A stretch of 38,741 nucleotides of DNA from Stenotrophomonas sp. SAU14A_NAIMI4_5. Lineage in GTDB: Bacteria; Pseudomonadota; Gammaproteobacteria; Xanthomonadales; Xanthomonadaceae. A model generated the notes under the pieces. That model saw only the letters and a program-made list of their open reading frames with translations. It made no database searches and was not told the origin of the DNA. This document shows, one piece after another, positions 24,834 to 37,135 of the stretch. Positions within the stretch are counted from its first letter, which is position 1; each line of letters starts with the position of its first letter. The position numbers were made by a program, and so were the translations under genes. The stretch spans positions 3,562,780-3,601,520 of the forward strand of contig NZ_CP026003.1 in NCBI RefSeq assembly GCF_003086795.1, written 5' to 3'.

Positions 24834-26804
24834 TCAGTTCTTCTTGGCCACGCGCAGCACCTTCGGGGTCACGAACACCAGCAGTTCGGCCTTGTCCTTG
24901 TTGCGGCCGCGCTTCTTGAACAGATTGCCAAGGAACGGCACATCGCCCAGGAACGGCACCTTGCTGACGCTGCTGCGGTCGGTGAACTCGTACACGCCAC
25001 CGATCACCACGGTCTGGCCGTCCTCCACCAGCACGGCGGTGTTGACCTCGCGGCGGTTGATTTCCGGGATTTCACCGTAGCCGGCCAGGGTGATGTAGCG
25101 CTGCACTTCGTCCTTCTTGACCGCCATGTTCAGGAACACGCGGTTGTCGTCGGTGATGGTCGGGGTGACCTTCAGCTCCAGCACCACTTCCTTGAACTGC
25201 ACGTTCGGGGTCTGCGCACCGCCGGCCGCACCGCCGCCGCTGATGGTCACGTAGCCGATTTCCTTACCCTGCTTGATCAGGGCCTCGCGCTGGTTGGTGG
25301 TCACCACGCGCGGGTTGGAGATCACTTCACCACGCGACTCCTCCTGCATGGCCGACAGTTCGACGTCCAGCAGGTAGCCCGCGTTGAGGATGGACAGTGC
25401 CAGCGAACCGGGGTTGCTGGTGGAGGCGACCGGCAGGTTCCAGTTCAGGCCTTTGCCAATCTCCGACGCGACCGGGATGGGCGCCGGGCCGATGCTGCCG
25501 CCGGTGATCCAGTCACGCACGGCATTGGCGTTGGTTGCGGCGGTGGTTACCTGTGAAGTGAGCGTATCGTGGTTCTGATCCACGCTGCCGCCGAAGTACA
25601 CATTGTCACGGCTGCCACTGATGCCGAACTTGGCACCCAGCTCGCGGGCAAAGGTATCGGTGGCGATGACGATGCGGCTCTCGATCAGCACCTGGTCGAC
25701 CGGGCGGTCGATCACGTTGATCAGCTCGCGCATGCGCGCGATCTTCTTCGGGATGTCGCTGATCATCAGGGTGTTGGTGCGCTCATCGGCGACGATGCGG
25801 CCGCGCGAGGACAGGAAGCCACTCTCTTCCTGGCTGGAACTGGAGCCGCCACCGCTACCACCACCGCCACCGCCGATGCCCTTGGCCTCGGTCAGCGCTT
25901 TGAAGATCTGCGTGGCGCTGTGGTAATTGATCTGCACGTAATCGGTCACCAGATCCTCGCGGTTCTCGATGGCGATGCGTGCGTCTTCCTTTTCCTGCTC
26001 GAACTTGGCCAGCTCAGCCTGCGGCGCGACCCAGATCACGCTGCCGTCGCGGCGCTTGTCCATGCCCTTGGCGCGCAGCACGATGTCCAGCGCCTGGTCC
26101 CACGGCACGTTGACCAGGCGCAGGGTCACATTGCCCTGCACCGAATCGGACGCCACGACATTCAGGTTCGACTCTTCGGCAATCAACTGCAGCACGGTGC
26201 GCACCGGCACGTCCTGGAAGTTGAAGGTGACCGGCTTGCCGCTGTAGCCACGCTCCGGCACGCCCTTGGCAGCCTGGGTGACGCTGCCGGCGGTGACGGC
26301 ACCGACGGCGGCCGGTGCCTTGCGGGCACTGATCTCGACCACGTACTCGTTGCCGCTCTGGTAGGCCAGCGATTCGACCGCGCCGCCGGTGCTCAGCACC
26401 AGCTGGGTGCCCGCGCCGGACGGCTTGGCGTCGATGCGCTGCACCGGCGTGGCGAAGTCGGTGACGTTCAGCGGCTTCTGCAGGTTGGCCGGCAGTCGGG
26501 CATTGCCGACGTCGACCACCACGCTGTTGTCCTGCGTGCGCAGGTCAGGGATCGCGCCCTGGCCGTCGAACTGGACGATCAGGCGGCCACTGCCATCATC
26601 GCCGCGCTTGAAATCGATCCGCTGCACCGACAGCGAGGCCGGCGCGGAGGCCTGCGTCGCTACGGCGGTGCCTGCCGGCTTCTCGGCCGGTGCGGCAGCC
26701 AGCGCCGGGGCGCAGGCCAGCATCAGCGCGACTCCCAGCGCGCTGATGCGGTTCAAGGTAGAGCGCCGGATGGGTCGCAGCCCCTTGGCTTGGTGAAAAG
26801 TCAT
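24834..26804 (-). CDS. pilQ: Type IV pilus secretin PilQ
   Basis: This 656-residue outer-membrane secretin forms the pore through which the pilus fibre passes. A signal region (about 16-37, ACAPALAAAP) is followed by an AMIN peptidoglycan-binding domain (about 58-160). Next come a secretin/TonB short N-terminal domain (VTFNFQDVPVRTVLQLIAEESNLNVV, about 192-218) and an N1-type domain (about 290-370). The secretin core ends VYEFTDRSSVSKVPFLGDVPFLGNLFKK. A low-complexity GGGGGSGGGSSSSQEES linker near 312-330 interrupts the N1 domain. The ATG at 26804 follows GGGGAT at 8 bases. The last gene of pilMNOPQ, 21 bases after pilP, followed by a strong terminator. Confidence 0.97.
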   Translation of the reverse strand: MTFHQAKGLRPIRRSTLNRISALGVALMLACAPALAAAPAEKPAGTAVATQASAPASLSVQRIDFKRGDDGSGRLIVQFDGQGAIPDLRTQDNSVVVDVGNARLPANLQKPLNVTDFATPVQRIDAKPSGAGTQLVLSTGGAVESLAYQSGNEYVVEISARKAPAAVGAVTAGSVTQAAKGVPERGYSGKPVTFNFQDVPVRTVLQLIAEESNLNVVASDSVQGNVTLRLVNVPWDQALDIVLRAKGMDKRRDGSVIWVAPQAELAKFEQEKEDARIAIENREDLVTDYVQINYHSATQIFKALTEAKGIGGGGGGSGGGSSSSQEESGFLSSRGRIVADERTNTLMISDIPKKIARMRELINVIDRPVDQVLIESRIVIATDTFARELGAKFGISGSRDNVYFGGSVDQNHDTLTSQVTTAATNANAVRDWITGGSIGPAPIPVASEIGKGLNWNLPVASTSNPGSLALSILNAGYLLDVELSAMQEESRGEVISNPRVVTTNQREALIKQGKEIGYVTISGGGAAGGAQTPNVQFKEVVLELKVTPTITDDNRVFLNMAVKKDEVQRYITLAGYGEIPEINRREVNTAVLVEDGQTVVIGGVYEFTDRSSVSKVPFLGDVPFLGNLFKKRGRNKDKAELLVFVTPKVLRVAKKN

Positions 26805-26825
26805 CGTGCTATCCCCAGTAAACGA

Positions 26826-27362
26826 TCATTGATCATCGAGCGCGAGCGTGGCCGGACGTTCCAGCCAGCCCCCCGCACCGTCCGGCACAAGTTCGATCAG
26901 TTCCACGCGGTCTTCGTAGACCGCGGTGACCCGCCCGTCGCTCTGCCCAAGGTATCCACCCGGGCGCACCCGGTAGGTCACCTTGTCGGGCCCCATCACC
27001 AGAGCGACAGTGCCGCCTCCGGTACCGATGGTGCCCACCATGTCCAGCGCATCCAGCGGGAAGCCTTCAAGCGGCTCCTTGCGCCGGTTTGGATCCGGAC
27101 GGGTTCCACCAGCCCCCTGCTGCGGATTGGCCCAGGCATCGGTGAACGGATCGCGCATGCCCTGCGCGGAATATTCGAAGGTCTCGAACTGCTGCATTAC
27201 CGGCAGCGGCTCCAACGGCTGCGCCGGTCGTGCGCGCTCGCTTTCAACCCACTTTTCCAGATTGGGGGCGTCGCCGGGCGTGCTGGTGATGCCGCGGCCG
27301 CAGCCGGCCAGCAACAACACCGCCATCGCCATGCCACCCCGTGCAATGAAGGAACGGATCAC
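26826..27362 (-). CDS. pilP: Type IV pilus lipoprotein PilP
   Basis: This 178-residue inner-membrane lipoprotein links the PilN/PilO dimer to the secretin. The lipobox LLAGC places the acylated Cys at 21. A disordered linker (about 25-95) contains the PF(T)DAW motif, followed by the C-terminal beta domain with PLEGFPLDALDMVGTIG and VTYRVRPGGYLGQSDGRVTAV, which are conserved in PilP and bind PilQ. The ATG overlaps the pilO stop (ATGA), so translation is coupled. Confidence 0.95.
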   Translation of the reverse strand: MIRSFIARGGMAMAVLLLAGCGRGITSTPGDAPNLEKWVESERARPAQPLEPLPVMQQFETFEYSAQGMRDPFTDAWANPQQGAGGTRPDPNRRKEPLEGFPLDALDMVGTIGTGGGTVALVMGPDKVTYRVRPGGYLGQSDGRVTAVYEDRVELIELVPDGAGGWLERPATLALDDQ

Positions 27363-28012
27363 TTCTGTGCCTCCTTGCCGGGTTCAACCTGTTGCTCTGC
27401 GATCTCGGACTCATCCAGATACCGGTAGGTCTTGACCGTACCGGACAGCTCCAGCGCGCCGGCGCGGATGCTGCCACCGGTCTTGTCGGCCGGCTTCAGG
27501 TTGATGTCGTGCATGGTCAGGATGACCACGCGCGGCAGTGAGGCCACGCCACTGACGAACGCGCCGAACTGGTGGTAGCTGCCCACCATCTTCAGCTTGA
27601 TCGGCTTCTCGGCGTAGAACTCCTTGATCTGTTCCTGTTCCGGCTCGAACAGCTGGTTGGTCAGGCCGCTGGACAGCGCGGTCTGCGAGATGTCGATGAT
27701 CAGGTCCGGCATCTCGGTCTTGCTGGGCAGCTGCCGCAGCATCTGCTGCAGGACCTGCTCCATCTGTGCCAGCTGCTGCTTGAGCGGTTCCAGGTTCACC
27801 GCGCGTGCCTGCTCGGTGCTGAACTGTTCGCGCAGCGTGGCTTCCTGGCCTTCCAGGCTTGCCAGTTCCTCGCGCTTGCCGCTGATCAGCAGCATGTACG
27901 CCACGAACATGATGACCAGGGCGATCAGCGTGCAGAACACGATCTTCGCGTTCCGCGGCCAGTTGCCGATGTCGTTGAAGTCCAGGCTCTTGAGGTCGAC
28001 TTTCTTGCTCAT
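27359..28012 (-). CDS. pilO: Type IV pilus alignment protein PilO
   Basis: This 217-residue bitopic inner-membrane protein has one helix (residues about 22-44), a periplasmic coiled coil (REELASLEGQEATLREQFSTEQARAVNL, about 50-95), and a ferredoxin-like domain containing LPSKTEMPDLIIDISQTALSSGL and MVGSYHQFGAFVSGVASLPRVVILTMHDI. These are typical PilO signatures. It dimerises with PilN and contacts PilP. Its ATG overlaps the pilN stop (ATGA), and its own stop overlaps pilP. Confidence 0.96.
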   Translation of the reverse strand: MSKKVDLKSLDFNDIGNWPRNAKIVFCTLIALVIMFVAYMLLISGKREELASLEGQEATLREQFSTEQARAVNLEPLKQQLAQMEQVLQQMLRQLPSKTEMPDLIIDISQTALSSGLTNQLFEPEQEQIKEFYAEKPIKLKMVGSYHQFGAFVSGVASLPRVVILTMHDINLKPADKTGGSIRAGALELSGTVKTYRYLDESEIAEQQVEPGKEAQK

Positions 28013-28913
28013 GCGCGGTCCCCCTGCAGCGGGGCGTGGAAGGCCTGCGGCGGCTGCGCCAGGCGGCTCCCCTCAGGCTTGGGCGTGGCCGCCGGCTTGG
28101 CGGCCGGCGCTGTCGGCGCTGTCGGCGCGGGCTGGGCGGCCGGGGCGTTCGCCGGAGCAGCAGCAGGTGCCGGAGCAGCGGCCGGAGCAGCGCCGGGCTG
28201 GGCCGGAGCCGGGCCAGCTGCCGGAGCGGCCGCATCCGAACCTGCCACCAGCGGCGCGACGGCCGGAGCATCAGCGGCGGGCGCCGTCACCGAGCCATCG
28301 GCATTGAGGCCGGGGGTGGTGGTCTCGTCGCTCTGTGCCGGCAGCTTCACCGTCACCTTGAACATGTACGGCAGCGCCTTGATGTCAGCCACCGGGCCAC
28401 CAGGACGGATCTCCTTGTCCTTCTCCGGGTTGCTGGCTTCGATGATCGACAGCTCCGGGTTGGTCATCCAGCCGGAGACAGCCAGGTTGCGCATGTACGC
28501 CGAAACGCGTGCATTGGACTGGGTGCGACCTTCCAGGGTGAGCATGTCACCGTCCTGCTTCAGGGAGGTCAGCACCACGCCATCGGGAATGGTGCGGACC
28601 AGCGCATCGAACAGATGGACCATCTGCGAACGCTTGGCCTGCAGCTGCTCGATGACGGCCTTGCGCGCCAGCAGGCGGCTCTTCTGCTCGTCGAGGCGCT
28701 TGATCTCCTCGTTCTGCTTCTTGACCTTCTCGATCTCGGTCTGCAGGTACGCGTTGCGCTCCTGCTGGCCGCTGACCTGCATGTCGTAGTAGAACCAGAT
28801 CAGCAGGGACAGCAGCAGGCCACCGAGCGCGGCCATGCCGAGCATGACGCCGAACTCGCGCTGGCGCTGCTTGCGCCGTTCGGCGCGCCAGGGCAATAGA
28901 TTGATGCGTGCCA

Positions 28914-28914
<1 letters not shown>
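28009..28914 (-). CDS. pilN: Type IV pilus protein PilN with long Ala/Pro-rich tail
   Basis: This 301-residue protein starts MARINLLPWR, the cytoplasmic INLLPWR motif that binds PilM. It then has a single membrane helix (about 22-42), a coiled coil (about 52-100) and a periplasmic ferredoxin-like domain to about 205. The last 90 or so residues are almost wholly Ala and Pro with a few charged residues, an extension not found in the roughly 200-residue PilN of Pseudomonas. An upstream frame continues inside pilM, but the ATG at 28914 yields the canonical terminus and overlaps the pilM stop by one base. The tail may span the periplasm or peptidoglycan; its role is unknown. Confidence 0.95.
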
Positions 28915-32912
<3,998 letters not shown>

Positions 32913-32947
32913 CTAACCTGTCCCCAGGTCGCATCAGGAGTCTTTGC

Positions 32948-33598
32948 ATGCATCGGGCACGTCAGCATGCTGCCAGCCAGACCCGCGAGCGGCGCCACCG
33001 CCTCGCCCACGAAGCCGCCCGCCTCATGGCCGAAGGCGGCATCCGCGACTACCACCAGGCCAAGTTGAAGGCCGCCAGCCGCCTCGGCATCCACGACGAT
33101 GCCTCCCTGCCCCGCAACGTCGAGATCGAAGACGCCCTGCGCGAGTACCAGCGCCTGTTCGCCGGGCCCGAGCACGGCAACGACCTGCAGCGCCGCCGCG
33201 AAGCCGCAGGGCGCGCCCTGGAATTCCTGCATGGCTTCGCCCCGCGCCTGGTTGGGCCGGTGCTGGACGGCACCGCCGACGCCAACAGCCCCGTGCAGCT
33301 GCACGTGCACAGCGATGACCCGGAAGCCGTGCACCGCTTCCTCGACGAACATGGCATCCCCGCCGAATCGCGCGTGCGTCGCCTGCGCCTGGACCGCGAG
33401 CGCAGCCTGGATGTACCGGTGTGGGTGTTCAGTGCCGAGGAACTGACCTTCGACCTGGCCGTACTGCCCTACGACGCCCTGCGCCAGGCACCGCTGTCGC
33501 CGGTGGACGAGAAGCCGATGCGCCGGGCATCGATCGCGCAGCTGCGGCAGCTGCTGGCAGAAGCGGAGATCACCGCCTACATCGCACCGCCCCTGTAG
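32948..33598 (+). CDS. Conserved protein of unknown function
   Basis: This 216-residue soluble protein has no signal peptide or membrane segment. The N-terminal third is helical and basic (RERRHRLAHEAARLMAEGGIRDYHQAKLKAASRLGI), followed by LPRNVEIEDALREYQRLFAG. The middle and end alternate strands and helices (VQLHVHSDDPEAVHRFLDEHGIP, VWVFSAEELTFDLAVLPYDALRQAPLSPVDEKPMRRAS). I recall similar proteins in gamma-proteobacteria annotated only as hypothetical. A nucleotidyltransferase-like fold is possible but I cannot demonstrate catalytic residues. The ATG at 32948 follows AGGAG at 7 bases. Its stop codon TAG is part of the GTAG end of the following SMAG hairpin. Confidence 0.8.
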   Translation: MHRARQHAASQTRERRHRLAHEAARLMAEGGIRDYHQAKLKAASRLGIHDDASLPRNVEIEDALREYQRLFAGPEHGNDLQRRREAAGRALEFLHGFAPRLVGPVLDGTADANSPVQLHVHSDDPEAVHRFLDEHGIPAESRVRRLRLDRERSLDVPVWVFSAEELTFDLAVLPYDALRQAPLSPVDEKPMRRASIAQLRQLLAEAEITAYIAPPL

Positions 33599-33661
33599 AG
33601 CCGAGCCCACGCTCGGCTGCTCTACGGCATGGCTCTGAGCCGAACATGGGTTCGGCTCTAC
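33595..33661. repeat. Pair of opposed SMAG-type hairpins between convergent genes
   Basis: The first unit (33595-33625) begins GTAG, has the perfect stem AGCCGAGC / GCTCGGCT, and ends CTAC. The second (33637-33661) has the stem GAGCCGAAC / GTTCGGCTC and ends CTAC. The TAG at 33596-33598 is also the stop codon of the gene on the left. The second unit reaches into the last bases of the convergent asparagine synthetase-like gene. They may terminate both transcripts. Confidence 0.85.
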
Positions 33662-35511
33662 GGCGGCCGCACGGGGCCGAGCACGTGCCGCTGGTACCAG
33701 GCCTGGAACATCAGCACCGTCCACAGCAGCGGATGCCAGCGCCGCTCCCCGGCCAGGAACTGCTGCCACATGGACACGATGATGGCCTGATCAAACAGGC
33801 CATGGGCCTGCAACGCCTTGGGTGACAGCAACGCCTCTGCCCAGGGTCGAAGCGGCCCGCGCAACCACGTGGCCACCGGTGGCCCGAAGCCACGTTTGGG
33901 CCGGTTGACCAGCGCGTCCGGCAGGTAACGCAGCAGTACCTGTCGGGGCAGCCACTTGTGCTGGCCGTCGCGATACTTGAGGTGCAGTGGCAACTGCCAT
34001 GACAGCGCCATGATCGCCGGGTCCAGCAACGGCGCGTGCACCTGCAGCCCGGCATGCAAAGCCGCGCGGTGGGTCTTGGTCAGAATGCCCTCCGCCAGCT
34101 CCATGCAGACCTCCAGCTGCTGCAGCTGCCGTGCATCGTCATCGTACAAGGCAATACCGTGTGGATCGTCATAGGGCGTGCGCAGCACGCGCGCCCCCTT
34201 CACCAGACGGCAGGGATCACGCCAGCGCACAGTGCGCAGATGGAAGTGATGGCGGATGTCAGCGCTGGCGACATTGGCCAGCAGCGCAGGCCAGCCGCCC
34301 AGCCGCGGCAGCTCGCCACTGCCTCGCGCGTACCGGCCAGCAAGGCCGCGTACGGCCGCTGGCAGCCAGCGTGCCAGGCGCGCGTTGCGCAGGGCCTTGG
34401 CGTGGGCGGCATGGCCAAACCACAGTTCGTCGCCGCCATCCCCCGCCAGCGCCATGCTGCAGTGGTTCCCCATCCACTGGCTGGCCAGAAGCGTAGGCAC
34501 CTGCGATGCGTCGGCAAACGGCTCGCACCATGCAGCGGCAACGGCCGGCATCATCTCCAAGACCGATGCCCCTGAAAGCAACACGTCGTGATGGCGAGTG
34601 CCCAACGCTTTTGCAACCGCTGCTGCCCACGCACGCTCGTCGTGTGCTTCATCGTGGAAGCCCACGCAGAGCGTATCCACCGGCTGTGCGCTGTGCGCCT
34701 GCAGCGCTGCCGCCACCAGCGACGAGTCGACCCCACCGGAAAGGAACGCCGCATGCGCGCCAGCCTCGTGCGCAACGCCCACGCACTGATGAATGCGAGC
34801 ATCCAGCGCATCGATGGCCTCCCGGTCCCCGACACTGCCTGCAGTTCCCAGCGTCGATGCAGCGACCACCGGTTGCAGCAGCTGCTGGTCGATGCCGGCA
34901 TGGTGCAGCTGCGGGCCGCGGGTAACCGCAGCCACATCAAGCCGCAGCACTGTGCCTGGCCGCAGTTTGAACACCCCCTTCACGATGCAGTGAGGCGCCG
35001 GCACATAACCGCGCTGCAGATACAGCGCCAACACATCGCGATTGATCTGATGCGCCGCACACGGGTCTGCGCGCAGCATGCCCAGTGCGCTGGCAAAGAC
35101 CAGGCTGCCGGCCGACCAACCGTAGTACAGCGGATGCTGCCCGGCGGCATCACGCGCCAGCCAGAGTTCTGCGGTGTGGGTATCGAAGACCGTCAGCGCA
35201 TAGGCGCCCCTCAGCTGCGGCACGGCCGCGGCGACGCCCCTGACGCTGATCAGATCGGCCAATGGCAGTCGGCCAGGCGTCACGACCCAGCCATCCCACA
35301 TGACCACGTAGCGCCCGCACGACGAGTGCATTACCGAGCCCGCATGGCTCACCTCAGTGCCTACCCGTGCCAGCGCCAGACGCCTCCCCGCATCCAGCCA
35401 CTGGCAGTGCCCGCCGGGTGCAGCCGGCGCGGCCTCCAGCATTGCCAGGACGCGCTGCTGCACCGGGGCACTGGAGATTTCCGGGGACCATATCCCCGCC
35501 ATTCCGTTCAT
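33658..35511 (-). CDS. Asparagine synthetase B-like protein lacking the amidotransferase cysteine
   Basis: This 617-residue protein combines a class II glutamine-amidotransferase-like N-terminal domain (about 1-150) with an ATP-pyrophosphatase synthetase domain. The synthetase half is intact: SGGVDSS at 258-264, [14 protein letters not shown] near 354, and the C-terminal [18 protein letters not shown]. The N-terminal half is not. It begins [10 protein letters not shown] where functional enzymes have MCGIAGI, so catalytic Cys2 is Asn. The NGEIYN motif reads WDGWVV, and the HRGPD and DTE motifs are missing. Glutamine hydrolysis is therefore unlikely. Beta-lactam synthetase and lasso-peptide cyclases show comparable losses and use the ATP domain to form amides. 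It lies 65 bases after an outer-membrane barrel gene, possibly in the same transcript. Substrate unknown. Confidence 0.88.
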   Translation of the reverse strand: MNGMAGIWSPEISSAPVQQRVLAMLEAAPAAPGGHCQWLDAGRRLALARVGTEVSHAGSVMHSSCGRYVVMWDGWVVTPGRLPLADLISVRGVAAAVPQLRGAYALTVFDTHTAELWLARDAAGQHPLYYGWSAGSLVFASALGMLRADPCAAHQINRDVLALYLQRGYVPAPHCIVKGVFKLRPGTVLRLDVAAVTRGPQLHHAGIDQQLLQPVVAASTLGTAGSVGDREAIDALDARIHQCVGVAHEAGAHAAFLSGGVDSSLVAAALQAHSAQPVDTLCVGFHDEAHDERAWAAAVAKALGTRHHDVLLSGASVLEMMPAVAAAWCEPFADASQVPTLLASQWMGNHCSMALAGDGGDELWFGHAAHAKALRNARLARWLPAAVRGLAGRYARGSGELPRLGGWPALLANVASADIRHHFHLRTVRWRDPCRLVKGARVLRTPYDDPHGIALYDDDARQLQQLEVCMELAEGILTKTHRAALHAGLQVHAPLLDPAIMALSWQLPLHLKYRDGQHKWLPRQVLLRYLPDALVNRPKRGFGPPVATWLRGPLRPWAEALLSPKALQAHGLFDQAIIVSMWQQFLAGERRWHPLLWTVLMFQAWYQRHVLGPVRPP

Positions 35512-35576
35512 TGTGCGGGCCTCATCACCCGAGGGCCGAAACGGGCAGGGAGAGACTGCCCGCTCCGGCGCCTCGC

Positions 35577-36209
35577 TCAGAATCGATAGCCGTAGGACAG
35601 GGTGAGCTGTGCGTTGTGCAGCCGGTCGCCATTCACCGCCCTGGCCACGTCGCTGCCCTTGCGCGCACGCAACACGCTGTACTCGGTACGCAGGAAGCTG
35701 CTGTCGGAGAGGTGCAGCTGGCTGCCCAGGCCGTACTGACGCGCAAGCCCACTGGTCTTGACGGTACGCGCATCGGTAGAACCGCCTGCGATATAGCGCG
35801 ACTGCATGTTGCCCAGGCCGGCCCGGCCGAACAGTTCAACGTGCTGGCCCACCGGCACGATACCCAGCGCCGAGACCGACACTGCGCGGCTGCTGACACC
35901 GGTGCGCTGCGGCGTGCCGTTGCCCTTGGCAGACGTCCTGGCGTGCCGCCCCATGCTGCTGAAGTCCGATTCCACTGCGGCGTAGCGGTTGATGCGGTAA
36001 CCGGCGCCCAGCGTGTAGGCCAGGCGCGACGGCCCCACGTCCTTGGTCTGCTTGTCATTGGGCACGTGCTTGCCGTAGGCGCTCAACTGCGCCTTGCCGA
36101 GGCCGGCTACGCCATAGACACCCGTGCGGTCCGAGGCATCGGCCGAGGCTACGGCCGGCACTGCGGCCAGCAGCAACGCGCCAAGAAGAGGAGAGAAATA
36201 CTGCGTCAT
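35577..36209 (-). CDS. Outer membrane beta-barrel protein (OmpA-TM/OmpX-like)
   Basis: This 210-residue precursor has a signal peptide ending VASA (about 23). The mature part shows repeated amphipathic strands with aromatic borders: [79 protein letters not shown], and a terminal strand ending LSYGYRF with the C-terminal Phe signal. This fits small eight-stranded barrels of the OmpA-TM/OmpX type. A GGAG ribosome site precedes the ATG by 6 bases. It lies upstream of, and on the same strand as, the asparagine synthetase-like gene, and is divergent from the two-component system, which is a natural candidate regulator. Confidence 0.83.
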   Translation of the reverse strand: MTQYFSPLLGALLLAAVPAVASADASDRTGVYGVAGLGKAQLSAYGKHVPNDKQTKDVGPSRLAYTLGAGYRINRYAAVESDFSSMGRHARTSAKGNGTPQRTGVSSRAVSVSALGIVPVGQHVELFGRAGLGNMQSRYIAGGSTDARTVKTSGLARQYGLGSQLHLSDSSFLRTEYSVLRARKGSDVARAVNGDRLHNAQLTLSYGYRF

Positions 36210-36442
36210 GTGGAACTCCGTTCTGTTGGAGCCCCCAGCTTGCGGACGCCTCCGCGCCCCCGCCTCAGTGCGTCTGTGGCAGCGATGTCACCGCGCTGAG
36301 GCCGATCATGACCCTTTGTAACGACACGCCCGGCCAGCTGAACACACCCCCCGCACGCTGGCGCCGTGTCGCATTTGGCAGTGACGTGAATGGCAGTGCC
36401 CTGCCTATCATCGACCGCGTTCTGCAACTATTCCCAACGCCC

Positions 36443-37135
36443 ATGCATCGGCTACTGCTTGTTGAAGACGACGACCGCCTGGCCGGTCTGATCACCCGCT
36501 ATCTCCAGCGCCACGCCTTCCACGTCACCCGCGTTGCGAACGGGCAGGACGCCATCGAGCACGTGGCCAACGACACCCCGCAGATCATTCTGCTTGACCT
36601 CGGCCTGCCGGACATGGATGGCCTGGATACCTGCCGCGCGTTGCGGCGTGCCTACAACGGCCTGCTGTGCATCTTCAGCGCACGCGCCGATGACATCCAT
36701 CAGGTGGTAGGGCTGGAGCTCGGCGCGGACGACTACTTCACCAAACCCATCGAGCCGGCCGTGCTGGTCGCGCGTCTGCGTGCCCACCTGCGGCGCGCGC
36801 ACGCGGGCGGACGGTCTGAGCCCGAGCTGCTTGTCTTTGGTCAGCTGAGCATCGACCCCGGCAGCCGTACCGTGCAGCTGGACAGCGCGCCGATTGCGCT
36901 GACCACGGCCGAATTCGATCTGCTGCTGATCCTGGCGCGCAACGCCGGCCGTATCCTGCATCGCGATGACCTGTTCAAGGGCCTGCGCGGCATCGGCTTT
37001 GACGGCATGGACCGGTCCATCGACGCACGCGTATCGCGGCTGCGTCGCAAACTGGGCGATCTCGACACCGAGCCGTTGCGCATCCGCACCGTGCGCGGGC
37101 GAGGCTACCTGTTCAACGCAAGCGGCTGGCAATGA
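36443..37135 (+). CDS. OmpR-family response regulator (RstA-like)
   Basis: This 230-residue regulator has a receiver domain with the acidic pocket Glu8-Asp9-Asp10-Asp11, phosphoacceptor Asp52 (in LLDLGLPDMDG), Ser79 and Lys101 (in YFTKPI). It is followed by an OmpR/PhoB winged-helix domain (about 130-228) ending IRTVRGRGYLFNASGWQ. The overall style resembles RstA. An upstream in-frame ATG adds 45 residues without domain character, so the start at 36443 (MHRLLLVEDDD) is preferred, although no strong ribosome site is visible there. Its stop overlaps the kinase ATG by four bases (ATGA). Likely targets include the divergent barrel gene. Confidence 0.93.
   Translation: MHRLLLVEDDDRLAGLITRYLQRHAFHVTRVANGQDAIEHVANDTPQIILLDLGLPDMDGLDTCRALRRAYNGLLCIFSARADDIHQVVGLELGADDYFTKPIEPAVLVARLRAHLRRAHAGGRSEPELLVFGQLSIDPGSRTVQLDSAPIALTTAEFDLLLILARNAGRILHRDDLFKGLRGIGFDGMDRSIDARVSRLRRKLGDLDTEPLRIRTVRGRGYLFNASGWQ

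Noticed and set aside
33658..35511. A complete lasso-peptide or beta-lactam biosynthetic cluster
   Set aside because: Only a cyclase-like or synthetase-like enzyme is present. No precursor, B protein or transporter was seen within the window, so I report only the single unusual enzyme and its neighbour.
36206..36427. A 73-codon minus-strand frame overlapping the barrel gene start, considered as a lasso-type precursor peptide
   Set aside because: It has no leader signature (no Thr two residues before a Gly or Ser core in a plausible context), looks random in composition, and no precursor-processing protease gene is present in the window.
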